64,000 nucleotides of DNA from Amycolatopsis aidingensis (GTDB lineage: Bacteria > Actinomycetota > Actinomycetes > Mycobacteriales > Pseudonocardiaceae), in the NCBI RefSeq assembly GCF_018885265.1, contig NZ_CP076538.1, positions 5,864,001 through 5,928,000 of the forward strand, given 5' to 3'. The notes under the pieces were generated by a model. That model worked only from the letters and a program-made list of their open reading frames with translations. It was not told the origin of the DNA and made no database searches. Position numbers and translations under genes: made by a program. Below, piece after piece: positions 1 through 10,588 of the stretch (positions are counted from its first letter, which is position 1; each line of letters starts with the position of its first letter).

Positions 1-228
1 GGCGCGGCCTGCCCGCTGCTCGGTCTGGCTCTCCGGCAGATCGCGTACCGGCACGGGACCGCCCGGAACGGACTTCTCCTGCTGCAGTGCGGGCAGCTTT
101 GCCACGGTATCCGTTCCCGGTGGTGCGGCGACCGCAGGCGCCAACGATCCGCCAAGCACAACGCACAGCGTCATGATCATCCCGGCTCGGTACAGCCGTC
201 GCACCCGCACGATGAACACCTTTCTCAT
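1..228 (-). CDS. Secreted protein N-terminus, probable RHS/YD-repeat protein (partial)
   Basis: Only the first 76 codons are present; the gene runs off the left edge of the window. From an ATG at 228 the product starts basic (MRKVFIVRVRRLYRAG), has a hydrophobic core (MIMTLCVVLGG) and a likely signal-peptidase site near APAVAA, so it is exported. A polar linker containing VPGGPVPVRDLPES follows. The gene begins 52 bp after the stop of the LamG/DNRLRE gene on the same strand. In actinobacteria such LamG proteins are often followed directly by very large RHS/YD-repeat (polymorphic-toxin-like) genes. That identity is inferred from context; no YD repeat is visible here. Confidence 0.6.
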   Translation of the reverse strand, partial: MRKVFIVRVRRLYRAGMIMTLCVVLGGSLAPAVAAPPGTDTVAKLPALQQEKSVPGGPVPVRDLPESQTEQRAGRA

Positions 229-280
229 CACGAAGCTGGAATGAACCAGGCGAACCGGCCGCCCATGACCGGAAACAGGC

Positions 281-3200
281 TCAGAACCGCACCGCCAACT
301 GGCCGATCTCCTGATCGGTCGGTACTCCGGAGTACACCTTCACCTCGTCTACCAGCCCGTTCCACGGGTCGACGTCGCGCCCGTCCCAGCGCCCACGTCC
401 GAGCAGCAGATCTCCATTGCCGTTCCAGCTCTGCGCCCCCGGGGTGACCCCGGACAGCTGGCCGTTGACGTAGATCCGGGCCTCGTCGGCCACCGCGTCG
501 TAGACTCCGGTGAGATGGGTCCATTCACCGGCTACCGCATCACCGGCACTGGTAGCCAGCCATGCACCCTCCTGAGCGGCAGTGCCGGTGAGCCCGAAGT
601 TCCACTTGTTGTTGTCCGGGCGGTACTGGAGCCAGAACGGAGACGCGGTGTCACCGAACACGCTCACCGCGGTGTGGTTGCCAATGAGCTCGTCGAGCCG
701 GACCCAGGCGGCCACGGTGTACGAGCGGTCCGTGCGGATCGCCGGGCGTGGGGCACGGACGAGCCCGGTACCCGGCTCGGCGCCACCGATCACCCGGACA
801 CTCGTGAACTCCCCGGTATCCCACGACGCCGTGCCCTCGAGCGTCGCGTTCCGCGCGGTGACCTCGTCCCGGGTTGTCGTCCCGGCACCTTCATCCAGCG
901 CGTAGTACGCCCGGACGACCGGCTGATTGGCCAGCAAAGCGGCCTCGCTGTCGACAACGACGCGCTGGTAAACCCGGACGTCGTCCACCATGCCGGGGAA
1001 GGCGTCCACGCGCTGGCCGCTCCATTTCGCCCCGCCGATCTGGAAGTCACCGGTCGCATTCCACCCACTCGAGTAGGGGGTCTCCCCGGCGAGCACACCG
1101 TCCACGTACAGCCGCAGCTTGTCCGCGCCGTCGTCGTAGACGGCCAGAAGATGCGTCCAGACCCCGACCTCGACCGGTTCGGGCGACCGCACCCGTACGT
1201 GTCCGGTGCCGCCCCCATCAACGTCCTCTGGGAACATGGCGAAACCCCACTCGCCTTCCGGAGTGGCCTGCAACTGGAAGGCGCTCACCCGCGCACCATC
1301 CTGCGAGGCCACCGCGGGCCAGCGGCCGATCGCGTCCAGCTTCGCCCAGGCCGAAACCGAAAAACTGCCCGAGGTGTCCACCACCGGACCCTGGCTGTGC
1401 AGCCGGTCGTCGACCCCGTCCAGTAGCACCGCCTGCCCCCGGTACCCCGCCTCGTCGACGGTGGCCGCACCGGCCGCGGTGAGGGCGTGGCCGTTCCCTG
1501 TCCCGTCAGCGAGATCACCGTCCAGGGCCCAATGGCTGGTCAGACCGGGCTTCAGCGGGTCGTCGGCCTTGACGAACACCCGGTACCGGTAGATCTCCGA
1601 CCGGTTTCCCGCCCGGTCGACCGACCGGAGGAAAAGCGTCTGCGGCCCATCCAACGTGGGGGTCCACTCGATTGACGCGCCGCCACCGAGTCCGTTGGCA
1701 TCCACCCGGTTCTGCGGATCGTCGGTCTGCTCCTCGGTGAACGAGTACAGGTAGTACTGCACATCTGAGGTGCCTGCCGCGTCGAAGCTGAAGGTCCCGG
1801 TCTGGCCGAGACCACCCGAGGGCGTATCGAACGGGTAGTCCGTCGAGGTCACCGCGGGGAGCCCCGGTGGGGTTCGGTCCACTGTGAACTCACAGTTGCC
1901 TACCCAGTTCGAGCTCAGTTCACCATCGGATGAGTGCACCGACCAGTTGTACGTTTCCTGCTCGGACAGCGCGCTTTCCGGAACGTCGACCTGTGCGAAC
2001 GAGCCCGAGGGCACACCGGTCGCGCTGTAGTTGCCGACCAGCGCACCGTCTCCGGCCGGGCCGCGATGCAGGGCGAACCGGCCGGTCAACGAACCACCGT
2101 CCGGATCGGTGACCCTGGCGCGGAGCTGGGGATCGCGCACGCCGACATACGGTCGAGCGTCACCTCGCGCACAGGGCAGCAGGCCGCCTTCCATGCCAAG
2201 GGAATCGGGGGCGTTCGGGTACGAGTTGTACCGCACCTCCAGTACCGGGTTCAGGTCGAACCGGCGCCATGTCTCCAAGTCGGCGTTGCTGGCCTTGAGC
2301 ATGACGGTAATCGCCGGCCAGTACTCTCGCGCACCCTGCGCCACAGCATTGGTCACCGAGAAGTCCGCACCGCCGTGGCTGGGACAGTACTTGACGTTGT
2401 TGGACACGCTCGTGGTGTCGAGCCTACGAACCCATCCCGGCTGGTTGTGCCAGGTAGTGCCGGGGCCGATGGGATGGGTCAGCCACAGCTCGGTCGGATC
2501 ACCGTTGCAGGCGTAGGAGTGAATAACGCGGGTACGCAGGGTCGCCGAATGGATCTTCTTACCCCGGACCCCCAGCATATTCATTTCCAGATACGACCTG
2601 GAGGTCGACGTTTTCGGGTAGTTCGACACGCCTGCCTTGAGGTCGCCGAGATCGCCGTCCGTCCTGTCGTAATTGCGCGCGTCCGGCCAGGCACTTTGTA
2701 CGACGACGTGGTGATTCTTCGAACCGGCCCAGTGGTAGCTCGGGTCGAGGAATACCGGATAACTCGTCCGTGCATCCGTGAGGAACTCCCGGTCCGGCGC
2801 TATCGTGATCGTGTCCTGGCCGACCTCGACGCCCATCGCGGCCTTCCGACCTCCAGCCGGACCCCTCACCCGGTCGGCGTAGCTGCCGGCACCGGAGGAG
2901 TCCCACATCCGCGATGCGTCACCGCGGAACAGCAGGTCGCCATCGGCGTCCAGCACATCGAGCCCGTCGCCGGCGTCGGTGGTGCGAAAATCCCGGGCCC
3001 CGGCATTCCGGTGGGCATTCATCGAGGCGTCCCGGAGGTGCGCGCCGAAGGCGATTCGCTCCAGCTTCGGGTTTCGCGCCGCCTCGGGCGTTTGACTACG
3101 AGGACCTGGCTGAATCCGGTCGGCAGGGCAGTGACCACCAGGTCCACCTCCGGCAGCACGCCGGGGTATGTCGCGGACGGACCGTCCAGCACCGGTTCGG

Positions 3201-3636
3201 GCAGTGCGTCCGCCCAGCGCAAGCCGACCTCGTGCCCTTGCTTGGCTGCGACGACCAGCGGCATGTCGGCACCGCCCCGGGACAGCCGGAGATCGACCGA
3301 GGCGGCTACCGGACCGATCGAACCGTCCGGGCGATGGGCGAGGGTCAGGTCCGTCGGCCGCCACTGACCACCCTGCCGAACTCGCACCGGGTGCCGACTC
3401 TGCGTCCAGGTGAACGTCCCGTCCGGGTTGGCGACCACCTCTTCGGTCTCGGTAACCCGGTCGGCCACTCGTATTGGTTGGCCATGCTCACGAGCCTCCT
3501 TCGAGGCCGCGGCTTCTCCATGCACCGCCGAAGGTGCCGCTTGTGCCGGAACGAGTGGAACGGCGGCGAACGTCGCACCGACGCACGCCGCGAGCACGCG
3601 CACGCAAGCACGGCGGTACCAACGAGAACGCGACAT
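281..3636 (-). CDS. Secreted LamG/DNRLRE-domain protein, frameshifted
   Basis: From an ATG at 3636 (G-rich ribosome site just upstream) the product has a signal peptide of about 33 residues ending PAQA. An N-terminal module contains ANPDGTFTWTQSRHPVRV. The frame then breaks at about residue 181, where VLVVK should run on into TPEAARNPKLERI. Restoring one base to the TTT run at 3091-3093 joins the two frames into about 1118 residues. The downstream part has a DNRLRE-like region and fibronectin-like linkers. Two C-terminal LamG jelly rolls (about residues 700-880 and 890-1110) share repeated motifs such as EVGVWTHLLAVYD and VAGEWTHLTGVYD. It is probably an extracellular adhesion or carrier protein paired with the RHS-type gene downstream. 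The break may be a sequencing error. Confidence 0.75.
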
Positions 3637-3849
3637 GCGGTCCCCCCAACAACAAGCGCGTCCCCGAACACGCCAACCAACGAGGTCAGCGTGCACGTTC
3701 GCATCCGCCGAACCTGCCGGGAACCTCCGAACGGCCTATTTCGAACGAAAGCAGGTCACGACCGGACACGGTTCCGTATAGTTACGGAAACACGTTCGAG
3801 CGAGATCACCCGAATGAGGTAACGAGGCGTATCGGAAGTGTTTCTGCCC

Positions 3850-4815
3850 TCATTCCTCAGCGGTGCCGGCGTTCTGGTCGGGTGTCTCCGGAGTCAGGGT
3901 GTAGAGCAGCCGGTTCGCCGTGCCCTCCGGAACCCCGGACAGCGCTCCTTCGGTCGCGTTCGCCACCAGTGCCGCGCTGACCTCGGATGCGGGGGTGTCC
4001 GGGTGCCGCGCGCGGTACAGCGCGGCGGCGCCCGCCACATGCGCGGCGGCCATCGAGGTCCCGCTGCGCCGGGCGTCCTTACCGCCAGTGGCTGGTGCCA
4101 GGATGTCCACGCCGGGGGCGTACAGATCGACCGCGGCGCCGGAGTTGGACTTCGGGGCGGCCTCGTCGGACTGGTTCGCGGCGGCGACCGTGAGAACCTC
4201 CGGCACCCTGCCGGGAGAGAACTCCCCGGCGTCGGAGCCCGATCCGCCGGCAGGCACCGCGACCGGCATCACCTCGGTGAGCCTGCGCACCGCCTCGTCC
4301 ACCACCTCGTTCGGCGGCCCGCCGATACCGAGCACCGCCACCGCGGGCTGCTTCGCGTTCTCCAGCACCCACTCGATCCCGGCCAGGATGGTGGCCGCGC
4401 TGCCCCCGCCCTGCGCGTCCAGTACCCGGACCGGCATCACCCGCGCCTGCTTGGCGATCCCGTACCGCTCACCCGCGATGACCCCGGCCAACTGGGTCCC
4501 ATGTCCGTTGCGATCGGTGGCGTGCTCGTCGTCGTCCACGAAGTCCCTGCCGGGCCACACCCGCCCGCCGAAGTCCGGATGCGTGCCGTCCACTCCGGTG
4601 TCGATCACGTAGGCCGTCACGTCCGCGGCGGTGGTTTCGTACCGGTAGAGCTGGTCCAGCTGGTCACCGCCGTCACGCTGGTCGACCCGGTCCAGGCCCC
4701 AGCTCGGCGGGTCGACCTGTTCGCCTGGCTCTGCCGCGGCCGGAGCGGCCAGGGCGCAGACGGCCAGCACCGTGGCCGCCGCCGCGACCGCCGACCGGGT
4801 TCGAAGAGTTGCCAT
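3850..4815 (-). CDS. S8 family (subtilisin-like) secreted peptidase, divergent active site
   Basis: The 321-residue product starts at an ATG and has a signal peptide ending near PAAAEP. The subtilase triad is recognisable: Asp in VIDTGVDGTHPDF (about residue 72), His in RNGHGTQLAG (about 104) and Ser in GTSMAAAHVAGAAALY (about 251). The usual oxyanion-hole asparagine of the AAGN motif is missing; the position reads VPAGGSGSD (about residue 190). The stretch before it reads VLGIGGPPNE instead of the normal NMSLG. There is no long propeptide and no C-terminal membrane anchor, so it is not a standard mycosin. It may have weak or no protease activity. It stands alone, divergent from the hydrolase at 4949. 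Confidence 0.85.
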   Translation of the reverse strand: MATLRTRSAVAAAATVLAVCALAAPAAAEPGEQVDPPSWGLDRVDQRDGGDQLDQLYRYETTAADVTAYVIDTGVDGTHPDFGGRVWPGRDFVDDDEHATDRNGHGTQLAGVIAGERYGIAKQARVMPVRVLDAQGGGSAATILAGIEWVLENAKQPAVAVLGIGGPPNEVVDEAVRRLTEVMPVAVPAGGSGSDAGEFSPGRVPEVLTVAAANQSDEAAPKSNSGAAVDLYAPGVDILAPATGGKDARRSGTSMAAAHVAGAAALYRARHPDTPASEVSAALVANATEGALSGVPEGTANRLLYTLTPETPDQNAGTAEE

Positions 4816-4948
4816 GGCCCTGGCTTACCTCCTGCCGTGCACCGCGGCAACACGCGGCGTCCACCGATCGGGGCACCGACCCCTAAGTGCCGAACTCCGG
4901 GATCGTGCCCGATGCCCGCGCCGGCGGCCCGTCGATAGGTTCCGGCGC

Positions 4949-6379
4949 ATGCAGACAGCAGCCAGAACCCTGGCGGCGATCACGATGGTCGCCGCCGGGC
5001 TCATCGCGCCCTCCGCCGCTGCGGCGGACGACGAACTGGACTGGGGCCCGTGCCCCTTCGACGCCGGTGACTCCGGCGCGGAATGCACGACGCTACCGGT
5101 CCCTGTGGACTACCACGATCCGAGCGCCGGGACCATCGACATGGCCGTGTCCCGTGTGCGCGCGGCGGACCCGGAGGCACGCCGGGGAGTGCTGGTCACC
5201 AACCTCGGCGGGCCGGGAACACACCTGGGATCCGCGGCCTGGTTCAGCACGCTGGCACCGGAGGCCGTGACCGACGCGTACGACGTGGTCAGCTTCGACC
5301 AGCGCGGCTTCGGCCACAGCTCGCCGGTGTCCTGCGAGCTTCCCGCGGACCAGCAGCAGCTCATCCCGTGGCCGCGCCAGGGTGGGTTCGACGAGAGCGT
5401 GCGCGTCGCGCGCCAGGTCGCCGATACCTGCGTCCGGCAGGGCGGGCCGTTGCTGGCTCATATGGGTACCGCCTACGTGGCACGGGACATGGACCTGATG
5501 CGGCAGGCCCTGGGTGCGGAACGGATCAGCTACCTCGGCATCTCCTACGGCAGTTACCTCGGCACCGCGTACGCCTCACTGTTCGGCGAGCATACCGACC
5601 GGGTGCTGCTGGAGAGCGTCGCCTCCGCCGGGCGCATGTGGCGCGGACACTGGCAGCGCAGCATCGGCCCGGCCACGGATCGGAGGTTCCAGGACTTCGC
5701 CGAGTACGTGGGGGACGACGGCGCGTATGACCACTACGTGTCGCTCGCCGAACGGCTCGGCCGGGAACCGCTGACGGCGCCGGATGGCGTGCTCGGCGGA
5801 GGACGATTCCGGTTCGCCATCTACTCCGCACTGTACGAGGACGAGAACTTCCCGCTGCTGGAAGAGCTCGGCAGGGCGGTCGCGAGCGGGGATGCCGAGA
5901 CCGCCGTGCGGCTGGCAGGGCGGTTCGGCGCCGGGCGTGCCGATCCCACCGGACGCAGGGCCGCCTCGCTGCTCGGGGTCACCTGTGGTGACGGGCAATG
6001 GCCCCGCTCGACCGCGGTGTACCGGTTCCAGGCCTGGCTCGACGCCGCCCGGTACCCGCTCACCGCTGGGACCGGTTCGAACATCTGGGCCTGCGCTTTC
6101 TGGCCGTACGAAGTGGACGAACGGGTACGTGCCGACCCGGAGGGCCCGCGGAACATCCTGATCATGAACAACACGCGGGACCATGCCACACCACTCACCA
6201 ACGCCAGGGAACTGCGTGCCAGCTTCGGGGAAAGGGCTCAGTTGGTCACCGTGGAAGCCGGGGGCCACGGAGCGTACCTGTGGTCGGCGAACACCTGCGC
6301 CCGCGACATCGGGACCGGCTACCTGATCGGTGGTCCACTACCCGGCCGTGACCTGTCCTGCCCGCCCGAACCCCGCTGA
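4949..6379 (+). CDS. Secreted alpha/beta hydrolase, tripeptidyl aminopeptidase-like
   Basis: The ATG at 4949 gives 476 residues with a signal peptide ending SAAAADDE, then the WGPCPF...CTTLPVPVDYHDP start typical of exported tripeptidyl aminopeptidases (SlpD/SlpE/Tap type). The oxyanion region LVTNLGGPGTH lies near residue 90. The nucleophile is in GISYGSYLGTAYASLFGEH (Ser about 199). The acid is in NTRDHATP and the catalytic histidine in VEAGGHGAYL near the C-terminus. A C-terminal TAP-like domain with conserved cysteines (WACAFWP, NTCARDIGTGYL) is present. The predicted role is removal of short N-terminal peptides from exported substrates; the true substrate is unknown. An upstream reading frame extends further but the signal peptide fixes this start. 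Confidence 0.88.
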   Translation: MQTAARTLAAITMVAAGLIAPSAAAADDELDWGPCPFDAGDSGAECTTLPVPVDYHDPSAGTIDMAVSRVRAADPEARRGVLVTNLGGPGTHLGSAAWFSTLAPEAVTDAYDVVSFDQRGFGHSSPVSCELPADQQQLIPWPRQGGFDESVRVARQVADTCVRQGGPLLAHMGTAYVARDMDLMRQALGAERISYLGISYGSYLGTAYASLFGEHTDRVLLESVASAGRMWRGHWQRSIGPATDRRFQDFAEYVGDDGAYDHYVSLAERLGREPLTAPDGVLGGGRFRFAIYSALYEDENFPLLEELGRAVASGDAETAVRLAGRFGAGRADPTGRRAASLLGVTCGDGQWPRSTAVYRFQAWLDAARYPLTAGTGSNIWACAFWPYEVDERVRADPEGPRNILIMNNTRDHATPLTNARELRASFGERAQLVTVEAGGHGAYLWSANTCARDIGTGYLIGGPLPGRDLSCPPEPR

Positions 6380-6390
6380 ACCCCGCCTTG

Positions 6391-8547
6391 CTAGGTCTTC
6401 TCCAGGTACTCGGCGCTGTCCGCGTCGACCAGTTCGGACACCAGGTGTGCCAGGCCGAGGTGCGCGCCGAGCGAGGGGTCGTCGCCCACGATCTCCTGCG
6501 CCCGCTCCCGCGCCTCGGCGATCGTCTCCTCGTCCCGCAGCAGGGACAACAGTTTCAGCCCGGACCGCTTCCCGGACTGCGCCGAACCCAGGATGTCCCC
6601 CTCCTTGCGCAGCTCGAGGTCCATCCGGGACAGTTCGAAGCCGTCCACCGTGGACTCAACGGCGGCGAGCCGTTCCCTGGTGGTGGTCCCCTCCAGTGCC
6701 TCGGTGACCAGCAGGCACAGCCCGGGCACCTGCCCCCGGCCGACCCGGCCACGCAGCTGGTGCAGCTGGCTCACCCCGAACCGTTCCGCGTCCATGATCA
6801 CCATCACGGTCGCGTTCGGCACGTTCACGCCGACCTCGATCACCGTCGTGGCCACCAGCACATCCAGGGTGCCCGCGGCGAAGGAACGCATCACCTCGTC
6901 CTTCTCCTCGCTGGGCATCCTGCCGTGCAGGGCACCGACCCGCAGGCCATGGAGCGGCCCCTCCGCCAGCTCCGGCGCCAGGTCCAGCACGGCCAACGCG
7001 GGCCGCTTCTCCCCCTTGTCCGCAGGCGGTTCGTCGCCGATCCGCGGGCAGACCACATAGGCCTGATGCCCCTTACCGACCTCCTCGACGACCCGCTGCC
7101 AGGCCCGGTCCAGCCAGGCCGGTTTCTCCGCCACCGGCACCATCGAAGTGGAGATCGGCGAACGCCCCGCAGGCAGCTCGCGCAGGGAGGAGATTTCCAG
7201 GTCGCCGTACACCGTCATGGCCACCGTGCGGGGGATCGGGGTGGCGGTCATCACCAGCACATGCGGGCTGGTGAAGTCCGTACCGCGGGAACGCAGCGCG
7301 TCCCGCTGCTCGACGCCGAACCGGTGCTGCTCGTCCACCACCACCAGACCGAGGTCCGCGAAGGACACCGTGTCCTGGATCAGGGCATGCGTGCCGACCA
7401 CGATCCCCGCCGCACCGCTGGCCACGTCCAGCAGCGCCTGTTTGCGTTCCTTCGCCGGCATCGAGCCGGTGAGCAGGGCCACCCTGGTCGCGTTCTCCGC
7501 GCCACCGAGCTCCCCGCCCTGGGCCAGATCGCCGAGCAGTTCGCGCAACGACCGGGCGTGCTGCGCGGCGAGCACTTCGGTCGGCGCCAGCATGGCCGCC
7601 TGCCTGCCCGCGTCCACCACCTGCAGCATCGCCCGCAGCGCCACCACCGTCTTACCGCTGCCGACCTCGCCCTGCAGCAACCGGTTCATCGGGTGCTCCC
7701 CGGCGAGATCCCCGGCGATCCGCTCGCCGACCTCGCGCTGTCCCTCGGTGAGGTCGAAGGGAAGCCTGCCGTCGAACTCCGCGGCCAGCCCATCCGGCTT
7801 GCGCGGGCACGCGGGCGCGGGCCGGGACACCGCCGAGTAGCGGCGCTGCGCGAAGATCAGCTGCACCGCCATCGCCTCGTCCCACTTCAGCCTGTGCTGC
7901 GCGATCTCGACGGCGTCGCGGTTCGGCGGCCGGTGGATGTTCTCCAGCGCGGAGCGCAGGTCGGTGAGGCCGTAGCGGGCTAGCAGCTCGGCAGGCATCG
8001 GATCCTCGTCCGGATCGAAGGTGTCCAGCACCTGCCGCACCGCCCTGGTGATCACCCAGGACGCGAGCCCCTCCGCCGCCGGGTATACCGGGATGATCCG
8101 CCCGACGAAGTCGTCCACGGTCGAGGTCTCGTAGTCGAGCGCGTCGAGCAGCTGGTACTCGGGATGCGTCAGCTGCAGTGTCCGCCGGAACTCGGTGACC
8201 TTGCCCGCGAACAGGCCGGTGCGCCCGGGACGCAGCTCCCGGTCCCGCCAGGCCTGGTTGAAGAACGCGCAGGACAGCTTCCGCTTGCCGTCGGTGATGG
8301 TCACCTCGAGCACCGTGCCGTTGCGCGACTTCATCCTGCGCTTGCTCGTGTTCTCCACCCTGGCCATCACCGTGGCGTGCTCGCCGACCTCGAGACCGGC
8401 GATATCGGTCAGCTCGCCCCGCTCGGCGTACCGGCGCGGGTAGTGCCGCAACAGGTCGCCGACGGTGTGCAGGTTCAGCCCGCTGGCCAGTGCCTTGGCC
8501 GTCTTGTCGCCGAGGAAGGGTCCCAGCGGGTCACGTAACTGGCTCAT
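6391..8547 (-). CDS. recG: ATP-dependent DNA helicase RecG
   Basis: The 718-residue product has RecG architecture. An N-terminal wedge/OB domain contains VGDLLRHYPRRYAERGEL. The helicase core has Walker A in LLQGEVGSGKTVVALRAM (about residue 295), a DEQH box in GLVVVDEQHRFGVEQR (about 408), motif III VMTATPIPRTVAM, and the RecG TRG-type region HQLRGRVGRG. RecG remodels stalled replication forks and branches Holliday and D-loop structures. The gene starts 3 bp after the stop of the DAK2 gene, so the two are co-transcribed and probably translationally coupled. This is the same order as M. tuberculosis Rv2974c-Rv2973c. Confidence 0.97.
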   Translation of the reverse strand: MSQLRDPLGPFLGDKTAKALASGLNLHTVGDLLRHYPRRYAERGELTDIAGLEVGEHATVMARVENTSKRRMKSRNGTVLEVTITDGKRKLSCAFFNQAWRDRELRPGRTGLFAGKVTEFRRTLQLTHPEYQLLDALDYETSTVDDFVGRIIPVYPAAEGLASWVITRAVRQVLDTFDPDEDPMPAELLARYGLTDLRSALENIHRPPNRDAVEIAQHRLKWDEAMAVQLIFAQRRYSAVSRPAPACPRKPDGLAAEFDGRLPFDLTEGQREVGERIAGDLAGEHPMNRLLQGEVGSGKTVVALRAMLQVVDAGRQAAMLAPTEVLAAQHARSLRELLGDLAQGGELGGAENATRVALLTGSMPAKERKQALLDVASGAAGIVVGTHALIQDTVSFADLGLVVVDEQHRFGVEQRDALRSRGTDFTSPHVLVMTATPIPRTVAMTVYGDLEISSLRELPAGRSPISTSMVPVAEKPAWLDRAWQRVVEEVGKGHQAYVVCPRIGDEPPADKGEKRPALAVLDLAPELAEGPLHGLRVGALHGRMPSEEKDEVMRSFAAGTLDVLVATTVIEVGVNVPNATVMVIMDAERFGVSQLHQLRGRVGRGQVPGLCLLVTEALEGTTTRERLAAVESTVDGFELSRMDLELRKEGDILGSAQSGKRSGLKLLSLLRDEETIAEARERAQEIVGDDPSLGAHLGLAHLVSELVDADSAEYLEKT

Positions 8548-8550
8548 TAC

Positions 8551-10146
8551 TCACTCCACCCCGATCAGCAGCACGGCTGATTCCTGACCACCGGGATAGC
8601 ACGACAGTTCCACCTCCGGCCGCTCGGCGCGCAGCCGGTCGGCCAGCGTGTCGCCGATACCGTCCGGCGCACCGGCGCCGGTCAGCACGGTCACCAACTC
8701 GCCGCCCGCGGCGAGCATCCGCTCCAGCACGGTCAGCGCGGCCGCCAGGATGCGCGGTCCGTCCGGCTCGGGCTCGATCAGCACGACCTCACCGTCCACC
8801 AGGCCGACCAGGTCGCCCGCATGCGCGCGGCCCACCCAGGTGATCGCCTCCTCGCGGGCGACCAGCAGCTCGCCGCGCCGGGTCGCCGCCGCGGCCTCGG
8901 CCATGGCGACCACGTCGTCGTTGGTCCGCCGCGCCGGATCGTGCACGGCGAGCGCGGCCAGCACCTGCACCGGCGAGCCGCAGGGCACGACCACCACCTC
9001 GAGGCCGTCCAGCATCGGGTGGCCCGCGATCTTGTCCACGGCTGCGGTCAGCCCGGCGTCCGCGGGCAGCACGGTGACATGCGCGGCCCCGGTACCGGTG
9101 ATGCTGCCGAGCAGCTCCGCCACGGTCGGGACCGAACCCTCCGGCACCCGCAGCACGGGCTGGCCCTCCCCGGTGACCAGCTCCGCGAGCCCCGTGCCGT
9201 GCACCACCGGCAGGACGGAGCGGGCCGGAGGCGGCGCCTCGGCCTCCTGCGGGGCCGTCAGCAGTGGCTCCACCCGGATCTGGTGCGGCCTGCCCACCGC
9301 GAGCCCGGCCTCGATCGCGGCGCCGATATCGGCGCAGTGCACGTGCACGGCGTGGCTGCCAGAGCCGTCCCCCGCGACGGTCACGCTGTCGCCGAGCTCA
9401 CTGAGTGCCGTGCGCAGTTCGGGCAGCCGGGCAGGCTCGGCCTCGTCCAGCAGGTACATGACCTCCCAGGCGGACACCGTGGGCGGCGCGGGCTGCCGCG
9501 CGACCGCGGCGCCGAGACGCCGGGGCGCATCCACCTGCGTGCCGGTGACCACCGTCACCAGCGCATCGAGCACGGCGACCAGGCCACGGCCGCCCGCGTC
9601 CACCACCCCCGCCGTCGCCAGCGCGGGCAGTTGGTGCGGGGTCTCGTCCAGTGCCTCGGCAGCCGCCGTGGCCACGGCGCAGGCCACCTCCGCGGCCGAG
9701 CGGTGCCGGTCCGCGCCCAGCGGGGCCACGGCCGTGTGCAGCACGGTGAGCATGGTGCCCGCCACCGGGTGCGCCACGGCCTCGGTGGCGGTGCGGTCCG
9801 CCGCGAGCAGCGCCGCGGCCAGGGCCTGCCCGTCGAGCTCGGTCCGGCCCGCCGCCGATTCGGCCAGCCCGCGCAGCACCTGGGAGACGATCACACCCGA
9901 GTTGCCGCGGGCCGCGCGTACCGCGCCGCGGGCCAGCACGGCCAGCGCCTCGCCTGCCCCCGCCGGTTCCCCGTGGGCCGCCAGCGCGTCGCGGGCACCG
10001 GTGAGGGTGTGCAGCAGGTTGGAGCCGGTGTCGGAGTCGGCGACCGGGTAGACGTTGATCCCGTCGATGTCCGCCCGCAGGGCCTCGAGGCTGCGCACGC
10101 ATGCCGCGGCCCAGGCCGTCACGGCCGCCGCGTCCAGGGCTCGCAC
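8551..10146 (-). CDS. DAK2-domain (FakA/YloV-like) kinase subunit homologue
   Basis: A GTG at 10146 begins a 531-residue protein. The N-terminal DAK2 domain carries the nucleotide/Mg site [19 protein letters not shown] and [19 protein letters not shown] middle linker follows, then a C-terminal DegV-related/DUF1949-like region with [15 protein letters not shown]. In Firmicutes FakA phosphorylates fatty acids held by FakB; the actinobacterial homologue is uncharacterised, so the substrate here is an inference. The gene lies directly upstream of recG with a 3-bp gap and divergent from rpmB, as in mycobacteria. Confidence 0.88.
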   Translation of the reverse strand: MRALDAAAVTAWAAACVRSLEALRADIDGINVYPVADSDTGSNLLHTLTGARDALAAHGEPAGAGEALAVLARGAVRAARGNSGVIVSQVLRGLAESAAGRTELDGQALAAALLAADRTATEAVAHPVAGTMLTVLHTAVAPLGADRHRSAAEVACAVATAAAEALDETPHQLPALATAGVVDAGGRGLVAVLDALVTVVTGTQVDAPRRLGAAVARQPAPPTVSAWEVMYLLDEAEPARLPELRTALSELGDSVTVAGDGSGSHAVHVHCADIGAAIEAGLAVGRPHQIRVEPLLTAPQEAEAPPPARSVLPVVHGTGLAELVTGEGQPVLRVPEGSVPTVAELLGSITGTGAAHVTVLPADAGLTAAVDKIAGHPMLDGLEVVVVPCGSPVQVLAALAVHDPARRTNDDVVAMAEAAAATRRGELLVAREEAITWVGRAHAGDLVGLVDGEVVLIEPEPDGPRILAAALTVLERMLAAGGELVTVLTGAGAPDGIGDTLADRLRAERPEVELSCYPGGQESAVLLIGVE

Positions 10147-10290
10147 CAGGTATCCTTCCCTCGTTCACCGGTTCCTGGCGAGCGTATCGACCCCGTGCGC
10201 CCGGCCGGGATCGGACCGGCTACCCTATTCGAGTTGTCCAGTACTGGCTGGGCTTGCTTCAAGTCCCCTGATTTTCGAGGAGTGTTCGAC

Positions 10291-10482
10291 GTGGCTGCCG
10301 TGTGCGACGTCTGTGGCAAGGGGCCGGGCTTCGGCAAGGCGGTCTCGCACTCTCACCGGCGTACCAACCGCCGGTGGAACCCGAACATCCAGACCGTGCA
10401 CGCCAAGATCGGGCTTTCCCAGCGGAAGCGGATGAACGTGTGCACCTCCTGCATCAAGGCAGGCAAAGTCACCCGCGGCTGA
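10291..10482 (+). CDS. rpmB: 50S ribosomal protein L28, zinc-ribbon form
   Basis: The GTG at 10291, 10 bases after a GAGG ribosome site, gives 63 residues ([20 protein letters not shown]...). Two Cys pairs, CDVC near the N-terminus and CTSC near the C-terminus, form the zinc ribbon of the C+ type of L28. Actinobacteria often keep both C+ and C- copies and use the C- copy during zinc starvation, so a second copy probably exists elsewhere. The gene is divergent from the DAK2 gene and followed by a strong palindromic terminator shared with ung. Confidence 0.96.
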   Translation: MAAVCDVCGKGPGFGKAVSHSHRRTNRRWNPNIQTVHAKIGLSQRKRMNVCTSCIKAGKVTRG

Positions 10483-10502
10483 CGCCGCCCCCCAGTTCTC
10501 TG

Positions 10503-10552
10503 CTGTGAGTGGCTTGTTCACTGCGAAAATGCAGTGAACAAGCCACTCACAG
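10503..10552. terminator. Bidirectional terminator formed by a perfect 22-bp palindrome (dispersed repeat copy 1)
   Basis: Arms 10503-10524 (CTGTGAGTGGCTTGTTCACT then GC) and 10531-10552 are perfect reverse complements around a GAAAAT loop. A TATTTTTT tract follows on the plus strand. It lies between the convergent rpmB and ung genes. The same outer sequence recurs at 45129-45230, so it also belongs to a dispersed repeat family. Confidence 0.9.
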
Positions 10553-10588
10553 TATTTTTTGTGCCCGGAGTGGGGCTCCGCCGGGGCC

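Noticed and set aside
3091..3093. Programmed ribosomal frameshifting as an explanation of the broken LamG and other genes
   Set aside because: Slippery heptamers are not seen at the five sites, the genes are unrelated, and all need the same correction (one added base in a run), which fits miscalled bases better.
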